DNA of 64,000 bases from Saprospiraceae bacterium (GTDB taxonomy: Bacteria > Bacteroidota > Bacteroidia > Chitinophagales > Saprospiraceae): the NCBI GenBank assembly GCA_016714445.1, contig JADJNF010000001.1:186001-250000 (forward strand). Reading direction: 5' to 3'. Position 1 is the stretch's first letter. The number at the start of each line of letters is the position of its first letter. The notes below the pieces were generated by a model. It was not told the DNA's origin. It saw only the letters and a program-made list of their open reading frames with translations, and did no database searches. Shown piece by piece: positions 16,304 through 24,415 of the stretch. Both the position numbers and the translations under genes were made by a program.

Positions 16304-16452
16304 TTGGAGTTGTTGAAGTTGTTGGAGTTGTTGGAGTTGTTGGAGTTGTTGGAGTTGTTGAAGTTGTTTGATTTGTTTGATTTGTTAAGTTGTTTGATTT
16401 GTTGAAGTTGTTGGAGTTGATGGAATTGTTAGATCCCGATAGCTATCAGGAG
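16304..16452. repeat. 9-bp minisatellite array with terminal palindrome
   Basis: About fourteen imperfect copies of a 9-bp unit (ggagttgtt, with gaagttgtt and tgatttgtt variants). The array is followed by the palindrome tcc-c-gatagctatc-a-gga at 16434-16451. It lies just upstream of the VOC gene start at 16300. The unit is a multiple of three but the array is outside any open frame supported here. Copy number may differ between strains. Confidence 0.85.
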
Positions 16453-16527
16453 CGGAGTTGTTAAATTTGTAAAATTCTTTTATCGAATTCAGACATCTTC
16501 CTCATTTTCCATCTTTTAGTAGCCCGC

Positions 16528-17073
16528 TTATTGTTCTCTAAATTGCTCCTTCAATAATCCAACAATATAGGTCGCTTCTGCATCGTCCACGCCAAGTCCA
16601 AATGAGTAGGTCTTAAGTCCATAGTCAAACTTAATTTTTCCTTGTCCAAGTCCCCAAAAAGCCCAACGATTGCCGCCATACCAATCATCACCAATAAACT
16701 CCGTTCTGAAATTTTTTATCGCTGAAATATCCAGTCTGTTCTTTTTTCCTAAACCAAATACTGTTTTTTCAAAAAGTATCTCATTTCTGTCCATGATAAA
16801 TTTTTCCTGCCCGAAAAAACCCCAAATCAGCAAAACAGATATAGCAAGTCCAGCGATGGTCCAACCCATTAACCAAATTGTCATAAAACCGTCTGTTCCG
16901 GAATTTCCCGGCCCACTGGAAAAAAGTATGTCTGAAGCGCTCAAAAAGCCAAAAAACCACCCACCCAACCATATTATGCCAAATATAAGTGCAAACCAAT
17001 TTTTCTTTGAAGGAATAACTATGTTTAGTCTTCCGTTTGTTTTATCAATTTTAGCTTGTCCGTTGTTTATCAT
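16528..17073 (-). CDS. Two-TM PH-like membrane protein, intact paralogue of 8367-8939
   Basis: A 181-residue protein whose second half (LFEKTVFGLGKKNRLDISAI, WAFWGLGQGKIKFDYG, TYSFGLGVDDAEATYIV) closely parallels the 8367-8939 gene. Two membrane segments lie at about residues 27-45 (WFALIFGIIWLGGWFFGF) and 65-88 (GFMTIWLMGWTIAGLAISVLL). It ends YIVGLLKEQFREQ, showing where its paralogue's C-terminus was replaced. No family name is recognised beyond a PH-like membrane topology. It has no lipoprotein partner here, unlike the paralogue. Confidence 0.7.
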   Translation of the reverse strand: MINNGQAKIDKTNGRLNIVIPSKKNWFALIFGIIWLGGWFFGFLSASDILFSSGPGNSGTDGFMTIWLMGWTIAGLAISVLLIWGFFGQEKFIMDRNEILFEKTVFGLGKKNRLDISAIKNFRTEFIGDDWYGGNRWAFWGLGQGKIKFDYGLKTYSFGLGVDDAEATYIVGLLKEQFREQ

Positions 17074-17223
17074 GTTTATATTTTTTGTTTTGGTGATCAG
17101 GATTGTTTTAGTCTGAAATTACACGTATCAGAGTTAAATCATCAGATGGCATTAATCCAAATTCCTCTTTTATTTTAAGTAGGCTTCTTTTAAATTTTAT
17201 TTCGGCATTGAAAACATCCGCAA

Positions 17224-18300
17224 TCAGATCTTTACTATCTTTTTGGTTCCTGATACATTTTTGATAACATTTTCAAAACTTAAATAATACATTCCTTTGG
17301 GAAATTGGCTCATGTCAATGGAAGTGATATTGGTATCGCTGAATATCAGTTTCCCATTACTATCAAACAATTTAAAAGACATATCCTTTAAGAACAACCC
17401 GGTGATATTAATACTATTGAATGTAGGGTTGGGATAAATCGATATGTCATTGATCTTTGGCTGGTTTATCAAGGTCTTATCTATCCTCAATATTTTTCCT
17501 TCAGGTTTACCGTTAAAAACTGGTACTTGACTGGCAATATATATAGATCCTTTGTGTTCCTTTAAACTAATTGTTCTAATCACTTCATCACAAAATACCT
17601 TATACCCTGATTCAGGATCATTCAGATTAAATGCAATAATTTCCTCTCTTATAAAACCTAAATTTCCATAGTCCATGTATAAAATGTTATCTATATTTAT
17701 GACGGTATATGGTCTGAATTCAAGATCTTTGATTAATTCAATCATTTTTTTTGATTGTAGATCATATTTAAAAATGGAATTCCTAACTGCCACATATATA
17801 AAACAACCTTCAATAGATAGCGATAAAGGTTGATTAAAAGAGTATATCTGAATTATTTTAATAGGCGAGACTGAAAGATCAATCTTTGATAAGCCGGTTT
17901 CCTCTACAAAATATAATTCTGACCCAACAAATCCAAAAGATCTGGGGAAAAAAAAGTACTTTGAATACAATAAATTATTCTCAGGCTTTTTTGACCTTAA
18001 ATCGTAAGTGATTATCTCTGAAGGCAGGCCAATATATATGATACTATCTTTTTCAATAATAGCTCTGGGATAGGTCAGACTATCTAAATGAATTTTGATG
18101 GTTTTTGTCGGATCATTAATGTTGTAAGATATCAATTTTCCTTCAAAAGGTTCACCATGAAGCAGAATAAATAGATTATCACCTACAAAAGTAATAGCAA
18201 TCGGATTGTCAAGCCTATCTAATACTGTGGATACTTGTGTCTGTCCGTATCTGCCAAACAGTAAAAGGGTAAATAATAATATTTGTTTTTTCATTTTCAT
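17224..18300 (-). CDS. Secreted beta-propeller-like protein with T9SS type A sorting domain
   Basis: A 358-residue exported protein. The signal peptide is KKQILLFTLLLFGRYGQTQ; the start may be the second or third Met (18294 or so). Residues 25-270 read as repeated four-strand blades (LFILLHGEPFEGKLISYN, IIYIGLPSEIITYDLRSKK, LYFVEETGLSKIDLS, IYVAVRNSIFKYDLQSKK), consistent with a propeller. From about 282 on, NDISIYPNPTFNSINITGLFL to YYLSFENVIKN is a type A T9SS sorting domain. No catalytic residues are seen. It may bind ligands at the surface. Monocistronic. Confidence 0.8.
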   Translation of the reverse strand: MKMKKQILLFTLLLFGRYGQTQVSTVLDRLDNPIAITFVGDNLFILLHGEPFEGKLISYNINDPTKTIKIHLDSLTYPRAIIEKDSIIYIGLPSEIITYDLRSKKPENNLLYSKYFFFPRSFGFVGSELYFVEETGLSKIDLSVSPIKIIQIYSFNQPLSLSIEGCFIYVAVRNSIFKYDLQSKKMIELIKDLEFRPYTVINIDNILYMDYGNLGFIREEIIAFNLNDPESGYKVFCDEVIRTISLKEHKGSIYIASQVPVFNGKPEGKILRIDKTLINQPKINDISIYPNPTFNSINITGLFLKDMSFKLFDSNGKLIFSDTNITSIDMSQFPKGMYYLSFENVIKNVSGTKKIVKI

Positions 18301-18595
18301 ACGTCGTTTACATGTGTTTTACATAATTATATTTTCAATCAAATCCTTTTTTTAAATATTCTGCCATAGTTTCAATTGGTCAAAAGTATGGGTAATATTG
18401 GTTAATATTTTTGTTTGTTTTTTATATTTACGATGACCTTTTTCAATATCATTAGCAAATATAACAAAAGAAAATGAATGTTGATGGTAATATTTTTTTA
18501 TAGTTTGGGTTTTTGATATTTTCCAAAATCAGGGGCATTACAAGAATAAATACCATATTTTTTTTTGAAATTATTCACTTTACACTTCAGCCATC

Positions 18596-19258
18596 TCAAA
18601 ACCAGCACAAAACATCTTGTTCAGCTTTTCTTACCAGATGAGGTACCACTACCCCATCCGACGGGTAACCCACGGGTAAAAGCAGAAATGGTTTTTCATT
18701 TTCTGGTCTTCCCAGTATTTCCTGAAGAAAATTCATGGGACTGGGTGTATGTGTGAGCGTCACCAGTCCCGCTAAATGAATGGCAGCGATCAGAAATCCG
18801 GCTGCTATTCCTACTGATTCACTGACGTAGTAGTTTTTGGTTTTACCCCCGTTGTTCAGATCATAGGATTTTTTAAAAATGACAATCAGCCAGGGTGCCT
18901 GAGTCAAAAATTCTTTGTGCCAATTGGTATCAAATTTTTCCAGGTCTTTTAACCATTCGTCCGACATACGTCCGTGATAATTTTCATATTCTTCTTTTTC
19001 TGCCGCTTCCCTGATTTTGATTTTGATGTCCATATCTGAAACAGCACAAAAAGTCCAGGGTTGTTTGTGTGCACCGGAAGGAGCTGAAGATGCCGTCATG
19101 ACAACATTTCTGATCACTTCGACAGGCACATTTCTATCGGAAAAGAACCGCACTGACCTTCTTTTATCCATTTGGGTTCTGAAATCAAAAGTGTTTTCAA
19201 GAATTTCCGACTCAGATGGAGGGTGGTAATCCAGCGGTACAAAGGTTTTATTTTCCAA
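18596..19258 (-). CDS. Nitroreductase-family protein, iodotyrosine-deiodinase-like
   Basis: A 220-residue FMN-dependent nitroreductase-fold protein. FMN-contact residues lie in KRRSVRFFSDRNVP (about 33-46, Arg cluster binding FMN phosphate), in SSAPSGAHKQPWTFCAV (about 58-75) and in the later FLLLPVGYPSDG (about 192-203). The overall order resembles the iodotyrosine-deiodinase subgroup (IYD), whose members dehalogenate tyrosine derivatives, rather than NfsA/B. The typical lid segment is present (EYENYHGRMSDEWLKDL), with Tyr, Glu and Lys candidates that define IYD-type substrate contact. The real substrate is unproven. Confidence 0.8.
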   Translation of the reverse strand: MENKTFVPLDYHPPSESEILENTFDFRTQMDKRRSVRFFSDRNVPVEVIRNVVMTASSAPSGAHKQPWTFCAVSDMDIKIKIREAAEKEEYENYHGRMSDEWLKDLEKFDTNWHKEFLTQAPWLIVIFKKSYDLNNGGKTKNYYVSESVGIAAGFLIAAIHLAGLVTLTHTPSPMNFLQEILGRPENEKPFLLLPVGYPSDGVVVPHLVRKAEQDVLCWF

Positions 19259-19463
19259 TGTGTACTTTTTAAGGTGTATGAAAAAATATGCAGCAAAGTT
19301 ATCATTTCAAATGTGGATGGTAAAAATTATTTTTTCCAAATATTGGTTTTATAAAAATTAGCTGAACTTTGAACATAACTGAATAGGCAACTCAAAATAT
19401 TTATTCTCTTAAATACAACAAATCATTGCCTTTATGAGTTATTTTTGGGGTAAGAAATGTACA

Positions 19464-20105
19464 ATGAAAATATTTCAATTCATATTATTCTTGTTTTTAT
19501 TAAACGTTGCTCCGGTTTGGTCACAATCCCATTATATCCTGGACAACCTCAGCGCCATTAAAGATAAAAATAGGGTTATTATCAACTGGACCATTAAAAG
19601 GGGAAATTCATGTATCGGAATAGGAATTTTCAGATCTGTTGACAGGACCAATTATGAATTAATCGGAGAAATTCAAGGCATTTGCGGCAGTACAGAATTT
19701 GCTCAGGCATTTCATTTCATTGATGAAAATCCGGTAAAAAATAAAACCAATTATTATGTATTGGAATTGGGTTTTTCCGGAAAAACTGAGCCACCTTTAG
19801 AAGTAGAATATATAGATTTTGGGGAAAACCAATCCAAAGTAATCCCCAATCCAATAGCAAGTTATGGCTTTATTTATTTTGATAATCCAAATAATGAACT
19901 ACACAAACTATTTATTTTTGATGCTATTGGAAAACGTGTTTGGGATAGTAAAACCAATGGCGACAAATTTCCCATCAGTTTAACAGATCTGGAAGAAATC
20001 GAAATTGCATCTTTTAATTTTAATACAACAAAATATTATTATTACATCACGGACAACAGTGGTAAAAAAGTATCCAGCGGTATTTTTTTTGACATGAAAA
20101 ATTAA
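19464..20105 (+). CDS. Secreted protein with probable T9SS sorting domain
   Basis: A 213-residue exported protein when started at the ATG at 19464; this start gives a clean signal peptide (KIFQFILFLFLLNVAPVWSQ), whereas the upstream ATG at 19434 adds ten residues that spoil it. Residues ~25-110 form a fibronectin-III-like beta sandwich (LSAIKDKNRVIINWTIKRG, YYVLELGFSGKTEPPLEVEY). The end (KVIPNPIASYGFIYF..KLFIFDAIGKRVWDS..YYYYITDNSGKKVSSG) is a slightly divergent type A sorting domain. Function unknown. Confidence 0.75.
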   Translation: MKIFQFILFLFLLNVAPVWSQSHYILDNLSAIKDKNRVIINWTIKRGNSCIGIGIFRSVDRTNYELIGEIQGICGSTEFAQAFHFIDENPVKNKTNYYVLELGFSGKTEPPLEVEYIDFGENQSKVIPNPIASYGFIYFDNPNNELHKLFIFDAIGKRVWDSKTNGDKFPISLTDLEEIEIASFNFNTTKYYYYITDNSGKKVSSGIFFDMKN

Positions 20106-20121
20106 TAGTTCCGGCTTAATT

Positions 20122-20170
20122 ATACCGACGAGAATTTAATCTGAGAATAATCCTATCGGTATTATACTCA
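20122..20170. repeat. Shared palindrome (copy A) between convergent genes
   Basis: Starts ataccgacgagaatt and ends atcggtattatactcaaa, with arms ataccga/tcggtat at 20122-20128 and 20156-20162. The same beginning and ending occur at 63181-63265. Position between the convergent 19464 gene and hisIE fits a bidirectional terminator or a REP-type element. No long U-run is present, so a mobile or structural role is as likely. Confidence 0.45.
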
Positions 20171-20179
20171 AACTTAGAC

Positions 20180-20800
20180 TTACTTTTTTTCTTTATGACG
20201 TTGTTTTAAGACATGCACCACATCGTCCAGCGAGTGCCCTTTTGCCTGCAATAGAATAAGATAATGAAATAAAAGATCAGCGGCTTCACCCAGAAACAAC
20301 GATTCATTGTCATCTTTGGCTTCGATGATCAGTTCTACTGCCTCCTCTCCTACTTTTTGTGCTATTTTATTTATGCCTTCCGCAAAAAGACCGGCAACAT
20401 AAGAATTACTGACATTAAATTGACTCTTTCTAGCCGTGATGATTTGTTCAAGATTTGAAAGGAATTGCAGGTTATTCAATTCATTGGACTCACCCCAACA
20501 TGTATCCGTGCCCATGTGACACACAGGACCAACAGGTTTTACTTTAGCAAGGATGGTATCCTGATCACAATCGAGCGTCATGTCTATTAACGTCAGAAAA
20601 TGACCGCTTTCTTCCCCTTTTGTCCAAAGTCTTTGTTTGCTTCTGCTGAAGAAGGTCAGATTGCCAGATTCTACACTTTTTTCTATGGCTTCTTCATTGG
20701 CATACCCGAGCATTAATACCTTTCCTGTATCAACATCCTGTGCAATCACAGGCACTAATCCATCACCTTTGGCAAAATCTATTAAATGTAAATCTATCAT
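20180..20800 (-). CDS. hisIE: Bifunctional phosphoribosyl-AMP cyclohydrolase/phosphoribosyl-ATP pyrophosphohydrolase
   Basis: A 206-residue fusion catalysing steps 2 and 3 of histidine synthesis. The HisI half (about 1-105) has FFSRSKQRLWTKGEESGHF, the Mg-binding DCDQD (77-81) and zinc ligands C94 (GPVCH) and C101 (DTCW). The HisE half (about 118-206) has IAQKVGEEAVELIIEA with its EEAVE metal cluster and GEAADLLFHYLILL. The start at 20800 is chosen because MIDLHLIDFAKGDG matches the normal N-terminus; the upstream frame reaching 20860 adds 20 unrelated residues. It is the last gene of the his operon, 175 bp behind hisF. Confidence 0.95.
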   Translation of the reverse strand: MIDLHLIDFAKGDGLVPVIAQDVDTGKVLMLGYANEEAIEKSVESGNLTFFSRSKQRLWTKGEESGHFLTLIDMTLDCDQDTILAKVKPVGPVCHMGTDTCWGESNELNNLQFLSNLEQIITARKSQFNVSNSYVAGLFAEGINKIAQKVGEEAVELIIEAKDDNESLFLGEAADLLFHYLILLQAKGHSLDDVVHVLKQRHKEKK

Positions 20801-20975
20801 ATTTTTATCTTTAATTACTGAGTCCGATCCGAAGCGAATAATTTTGTCACAAAGGCACAATATTACAAAGAATTAATCATTACAAACAGTTGATCATCAT
20901 TTCTTTGTGAACCTTAGTGGCTTGGAGTCTTAGTGGCATTTAATTATTTTTGGCTTTTCAGAGTCGACATACAAT

Positions 20976-21734
20976 TCAAATTCTGACATCAATTCCTTTA
21001 CTGTTCAAATGCGCTTTTAACGCCTGTATTTCTATCTCTTTATAATGAAAAACACTGGCCGCAAGTGCTGCACTTACATTGGTTTCAATAAACAGGTCAC
21101 TAAAATGCCTAAGTTCACCAGCTCCACCTGATGCAATAACAGGTATAGTGAGTGTATCGTTGAGTGTTTTTAATGCTTCTATGGCAAATCCCTGTTTTGT
21201 TCCGTCATTATTCATGGAAGTAAAGAGTATTTCACCTGCTCCCCTATTCTGCACTTCAATGGCCCAATCAAAAAGAAATTTATCCGTTGGTTTGGTTCCT
21301 CCATGACTATACACGATCCATTTACCTTCATCATTCTGACGGGCATCGATGGCGACAATCAGACACTGTTCTCCAAATATATTGGCAACCCGGGTGATAA
21401 GACCAGGATCTTTTAACCCCGAAGAATTTATACTTACCTTGTCGGCTCCGTTTTGTAATACTTGTTTTACAATGTCTTCATCATTAATACCACCGCCTAC
21501 TGCAAATGGTATATTTATCGCCTTACCTATTTTTTTCACCAAATCAACCAAAGTACTTCTGTTTTCGAGAGTGGCAGCAATATCCAGAAAAACCAGTTCA
21601 TCTGCTCCTTCCTGACTGTAGCGGGTGGCAAGTTCTACAGGATCTCCGGCATCCCTCAAATGAATAAAATTGGTTCCTTTTACAGTCCTTCCGTTTTTAA
21701 TATCCAGACAGGGAATGATTCTTTTTTTGAGCAT
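20976..21734 (-). CDS. hisF: Imidazole glycerol phosphate synthase cyclase subunit
   Basis: A 252-residue TIM barrel that joins ammonia from HisH to PRFAR, giving imidazole glycerol phosphate and AICAR. Catalytic Asp pair: D11 (IIPCLDIKNGRTVKG) and D130 (VAIDAR). Phosphate-binding loops are FAVGGGIN (78-84) and IASGGAGE (about 221-228). Full length, with no insertions. It starts 7 bp behind the hisA stop, so the two are co-translated or nearly so. HisF works as a HisHF heterodimer. Confidence 0.96.
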   Translation of the reverse strand: MLKKRIIPCLDIKNGRTVKGTNFIHLRDAGDPVELATRYSQEGADELVFLDIAATLENRSTLVDLVKKIGKAINIPFAVGGGINDEDIVKQVLQNGADKVSINSSGLKDPGLITRVANIFGEQCLIVAIDARQNDEGKWIVYSHGGTKPTDKFLFDWAIEVQNRGAGEILFTSMNNDGTKQGFAIEALKTLNDTLTIPVIASGGAGELRHFSDLFIETNVSAALAASVFHYKEIEIQALKAHLNSKGIDVRI

Positions 21735-21741
21735 AACTTAG

Positions 21742-22458
21742 TCAGTTAAAAAGTGATTCCACTATTATTTTACCTTCATAAATGGCCTTGCCTATGATGA
21801 TGCTTTCCATTTGCATAGCCCTCAGTTTCTGAACTTCATCCATATCATGTACACCACCGGAAGCTATCAGATGAACTCCGGGAAATGCGGTTAATATCTG
21901 CTGATATAAAGATACAGAAGCGCCTTCCAGCATACCATCCTTGGTTATGTCTGTGCATAAAAAAGTTTCAGCTCCATGATCAAGATATGATGCAATGAAT
22001 GAAAAGATATCTTCATCCGTAACATTCATCCAGCCGTGAGTCGCTATTTTGCCATCCATGACATCACTGCCAATCACTATTTTATCTCCACCATATTGTT
22101 TTATCCATTCGAATACTTCCGGTTTTTTTGTCACCGCCACACTGCCCACGATTAATCTGTCTGCCCCTATATCCAGTAGGACATCAACATCCTGCTGTGA
22201 CCTGATTCCGCCGCCTGTCTGTACCTTCAGACCGGAATGCCGGATAATCTCAGCTATGATTTTTCGGTTGTTTATTTCAGGATTTTTAGCGGCATCAAGA
22301 TCAACAACATGGAGATACTCAGCGCCTGCCTGTTTAAAACCCAAAGCCATCTCTACCGGATTTGATCCGTACACCTTCATGGTATCATAATCACCCTTCA
22401 TAAGCCGAACACAATTTCCATCTATGATGTCAATGGCAGGATAAATTTTAGTTTGCAT
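21742..22458 (-). CDS. hisA: ProFAR isomerase
   Basis: A 238-residue TIM barrel homologous to HisF. It converts ProFAR to PRFAR by an Amadori rearrangement. Active-site acid/base: D10 (IYPAIDIIDG) and D170 (FLCTDITKDGM). The phosphate loops GGGIRS (82-87) and IASGGVHD (about 202-209) are present. The gene follows hisH after a 244-bp gap almost filled by a MITE-like element, so its expression depends on read-through of that element or on a promoter inside it. Confidence 0.96.
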   Translation of the reverse strand: MQTKIYPAIDIIDGNCVRLMKGDYDTMKVYGSNPVEMALGFKQAGAEYLHVVDLDAAKNPEINNRKIIAEIIRHSGLKVQTGGGIRSQQDVDVLLDIGADRLIVGSVAVTKKPEVFEWIKQYGGDKIVIGSDVMDGKIATHGWMNVTDEDIFSFIASYLDHGAETFLCTDITKDGMLEGASVSLYQQILTAFPGVHLIASGGVHDMDEVQKLRAMQMESIIIGKAIYEGKIIVESLFN

Positions 22459-22508
22459 AATATTTTATTATTTTATCAAATCACAAAAACATTTAAATCC
22501 TTGATTTT

Positions 22509-22696
22509 GTAACTACTTAAGTATAACCCCGGAAGGGGTGAAATATTAGTAACCACGGATGTAAATCCGTGGTACAAATGAAAAACTAACTTGATTTTGG
22601 CGCTCTTGCCTGCTTCAAGGCAAGCAGGATTTTTGCCTGAAAGTTGCAAAAATTGTGACAAAAACACTTTAAAACGATTTATACCTGAGTAGTTAC
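22509..22696. repeat. MITE-like element between hisH and hisA
   Basis: A 188-bp element with 17-bp inverted ends, GTAACTACTTAAGTATA at 22509-22525 and its complement at 22680-22696 (15/17 match). Inside are three palindromes: ccccggaagggg, arms accacggat/atccgtggt (22552-22573), and cctgctt/aagcagg. The 37-bp segment at 22629-22665 (atttttgcctgaaagttgca...) is repeated with one mismatch in the element at 43844-44007. It encodes nothing. The paired hairpins resemble the ends of IS200-type elements, so it may be a non-autonomous relative (inference). Confidence 0.7.
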
Positions 22697-22702
22697 TCGA
22701 TT

Positions 22703-23299
22703 TTACATTTTTAAAAAGTTTTCAAGAATTTTTTGACCAATATCACCTGACTTTTCAGGATGAAATTGTACACCGTAAAAATTCCTGTATTGGACAGCGG
22801 CGGTAAAAGCATGACCATAATCACAAATACCCGTGGTAAAATCACCCTTTTCAGCATAATAGCTGTGTACGAAATACATGCTTTCTGTAGCATTCATACC
22901 ACTAAATAATGCATTTTTTTGATCCGGATAAAAATCATTCCAGCCCATATGAGGTACTTTATATCCTGAAGCCGGTGAAAACCGACGCACTTTACCATTG
23001 ATGAGGCCCAAACATGTGGTATTGCCTTCTTCTGAATAATCAAACATCAGTTGCATACCCAGACAGATGCCTAAAAATGGTTGTTTAATGGCTTTTAAAA
23101 CCTCTGTCAGATTTGATTTATGCAATTGTTCCATGGCTGCTGCCGCATGACCTACGCCGGGTAAAATCACTCTGTCGGAAGCTGTAAGTATTTTTGGGTC
23201 AGATGTCAGAACATATGAAGCCCCTATTCTGTCCAGTGTGTTTATCACCGAACAGGTGTTTCCTGCACCATAATCTACGATTGCTGTCAATTTATTCAT
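22703..23299 (-). CDS. hisH: Imidazole glycerol phosphate synthase glutaminase subunit
   Basis: A 198-residue class I glutamine amidotransferase that supplies ammonia to HisF. The nucleophile is C79 in PFLGICLGMQLMF; His180 and Glu182 of VQFHPEKSG complete the triad, and PGVGH (48-51) forms the oxyanion loop. Full length. Its start codon directly follows the hisB stop (23300), typical of tight operon coupling. It ends just before the MITE-like element, so its partner hisF lies 1 kb away rather than adjacent. Confidence 0.96.
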   Translation of the reverse strand: MNKLTAIVDYGAGNTCSVINTLDRIGASYVLTSDPKILTASDRVILPGVGHAAAAMEQLHKSNLTEVLKAIKQPFLGICLGMQLMFDYSEEGNTTCLGLINGKVRRFSPASGYKVPHMGWNDFYPDQKNALFSGMNATESMYFVHSYYAEKGDFTTGICDYGHAFTAAVQYRNFYGVQFHPEKSGDIGQKILENFLKM

Positions 23300-24409
23300 T
23301 TATAGTGAACCTTTGGTACTTGGTATGTTCATGTTGTCTGTATTTCTGGTTTTTGCCATGAGTATTGCTTTGGCAAATGCTTTGAAAATGGACTCAATGA
23401 CATGATGTTCATTGCTGCCGGATGCAGAAATATTCAGATTACATTGTGCATGATCAGAAAAGGATTTAAAAAAATGATAAAACATTTCTGTTGGGACATC
23501 TCCAATTTTCTCTCTGGTAAAAACAACATCCCAGACCATCCAGGGTCTTCCGCCAAAATCAATCAAAACCTGTGATTTTGCTTCATCCATCGGCAAAACA
23601 AATCCGTATCTCTGTATTCCGGCTTTTTTACCCAGCGACTGGTTAAATAATTTACCCAAAACTATGGCAGTATCTTCCATGGTATGATGCTCGTCTATGT
23701 GCAGATCACCTTTGGTATGTAAGAATAAATCTATCTCACCATGTTTTGCTATCTGTTCCAGCATATGATCAAAAAAAGGCAATCCGGTATGTATATCACA
23801 GATGCCGCTTCCATCCAGATTAATACTCCCTTGTATATTGGTTTCAGTGGTAATTCTGCTCGCTTTAGCCTTTCTTTCAGTTGAAATGAGAAACTGATAT
23901 ATATCTTTCCAGCTTTGTGTTTTACGCACAAACACAGCATCTGTGTCATTAACCACATGCAGGTCACTTTTTAATAATATACCTTTTGCTCCAAGATTTT
24001 TGGCCAGTTGCATGTCTGTTGCACGATCTCCGATGACAAAAGAGTTTTCCAGATCATAATGGCCAGATATATATTTGGTTAGCATTGCAGTGCCAGGTTT
24101 TCTGTAGGGGCTGTTTTCTTCAGGTAAACTGCGGTCAATACAAATCTGATCAAAAACGATACCTTCACCAGATAGACTTCTTATTATCAGCTCCTGCACG
24201 GGCCAGAATGTATTTTCAGGAAAACTATCGGTACCCAGTCCATCCTGATTTGTCACCATCACCAGCAGGTAGTCCAGTTTTCGGGCTATTTCTCCCAGAT
24301 AATAAAATACTCCCGGAAGAAAACTTAGCTTTTTTATATCATCTATCTGATAGTCAGCAGGCTCATGTATAATCACTCCATCTCTGTCTATAAATAATAT
24401 TTTTTGCAT
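23300..24409 (-). CDS. hisB: Bifunctional histidinol-phosphatase/imidazoleglycerol-phosphate dehydratase
   Basis: A 369-residue fusion. The HAD phosphatase half (about 1-165) has the nucleophile motif DRDGV (D8, D10) and GDRATDMQLAKNLG (127-140). The IGPD half (about 185-369) has two Mn-binding motifs, FFDHMLEQIAKHG (212-224) and DEHHTMED (239-246), plus HHVIESIFKAFA near the end. It catalyses steps 6 and 8 of the pathway. Odd point: the zinc-binding CxH...CxC loop of the E. coli phosphatase half is replaced by QICIDRSLPEENSPYRKPG with a single Cys. Stop abuts hisH start. Confidence 0.95.
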   Translation of the reverse strand: MQKILFIDRDGVIIHEPADYQIDDIKKLSFLPGVFYYLGEIARKLDYLLVMVTNQDGLGTDSFPENTFWPVQELIIRSLSGEGIVFDQICIDRSLPEENSPYRKPGTAMLTKYISGHYDLENSFVIGDRATDMQLAKNLGAKGILLKSDLHVVNDTDAVFVRKTQSWKDIYQFLISTERKAKASRITTETNIQGSINLDGSGICDIHTGLPFFDHMLEQIAKHGEIDLFLHTKGDLHIDEHHTMEDTAIVLGKLFNQSLGKKAGIQRYGFVLPMDEAKSQVLIDFGGRPWMVWDVVFTREKIGDVPTEMFYHFFKSFSDHAQCNLNISASGSNEHHVIESIFKAFAKAILMAKTRNTDNMNIPSTKGSL

Positions 24410-24415
24410 TTCTGA

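Noticed and set aside
16304..16452. Possible CRISPR array
   Set aside because: The units are contiguous 9-mers without spacers, and no cas genes are nearby.
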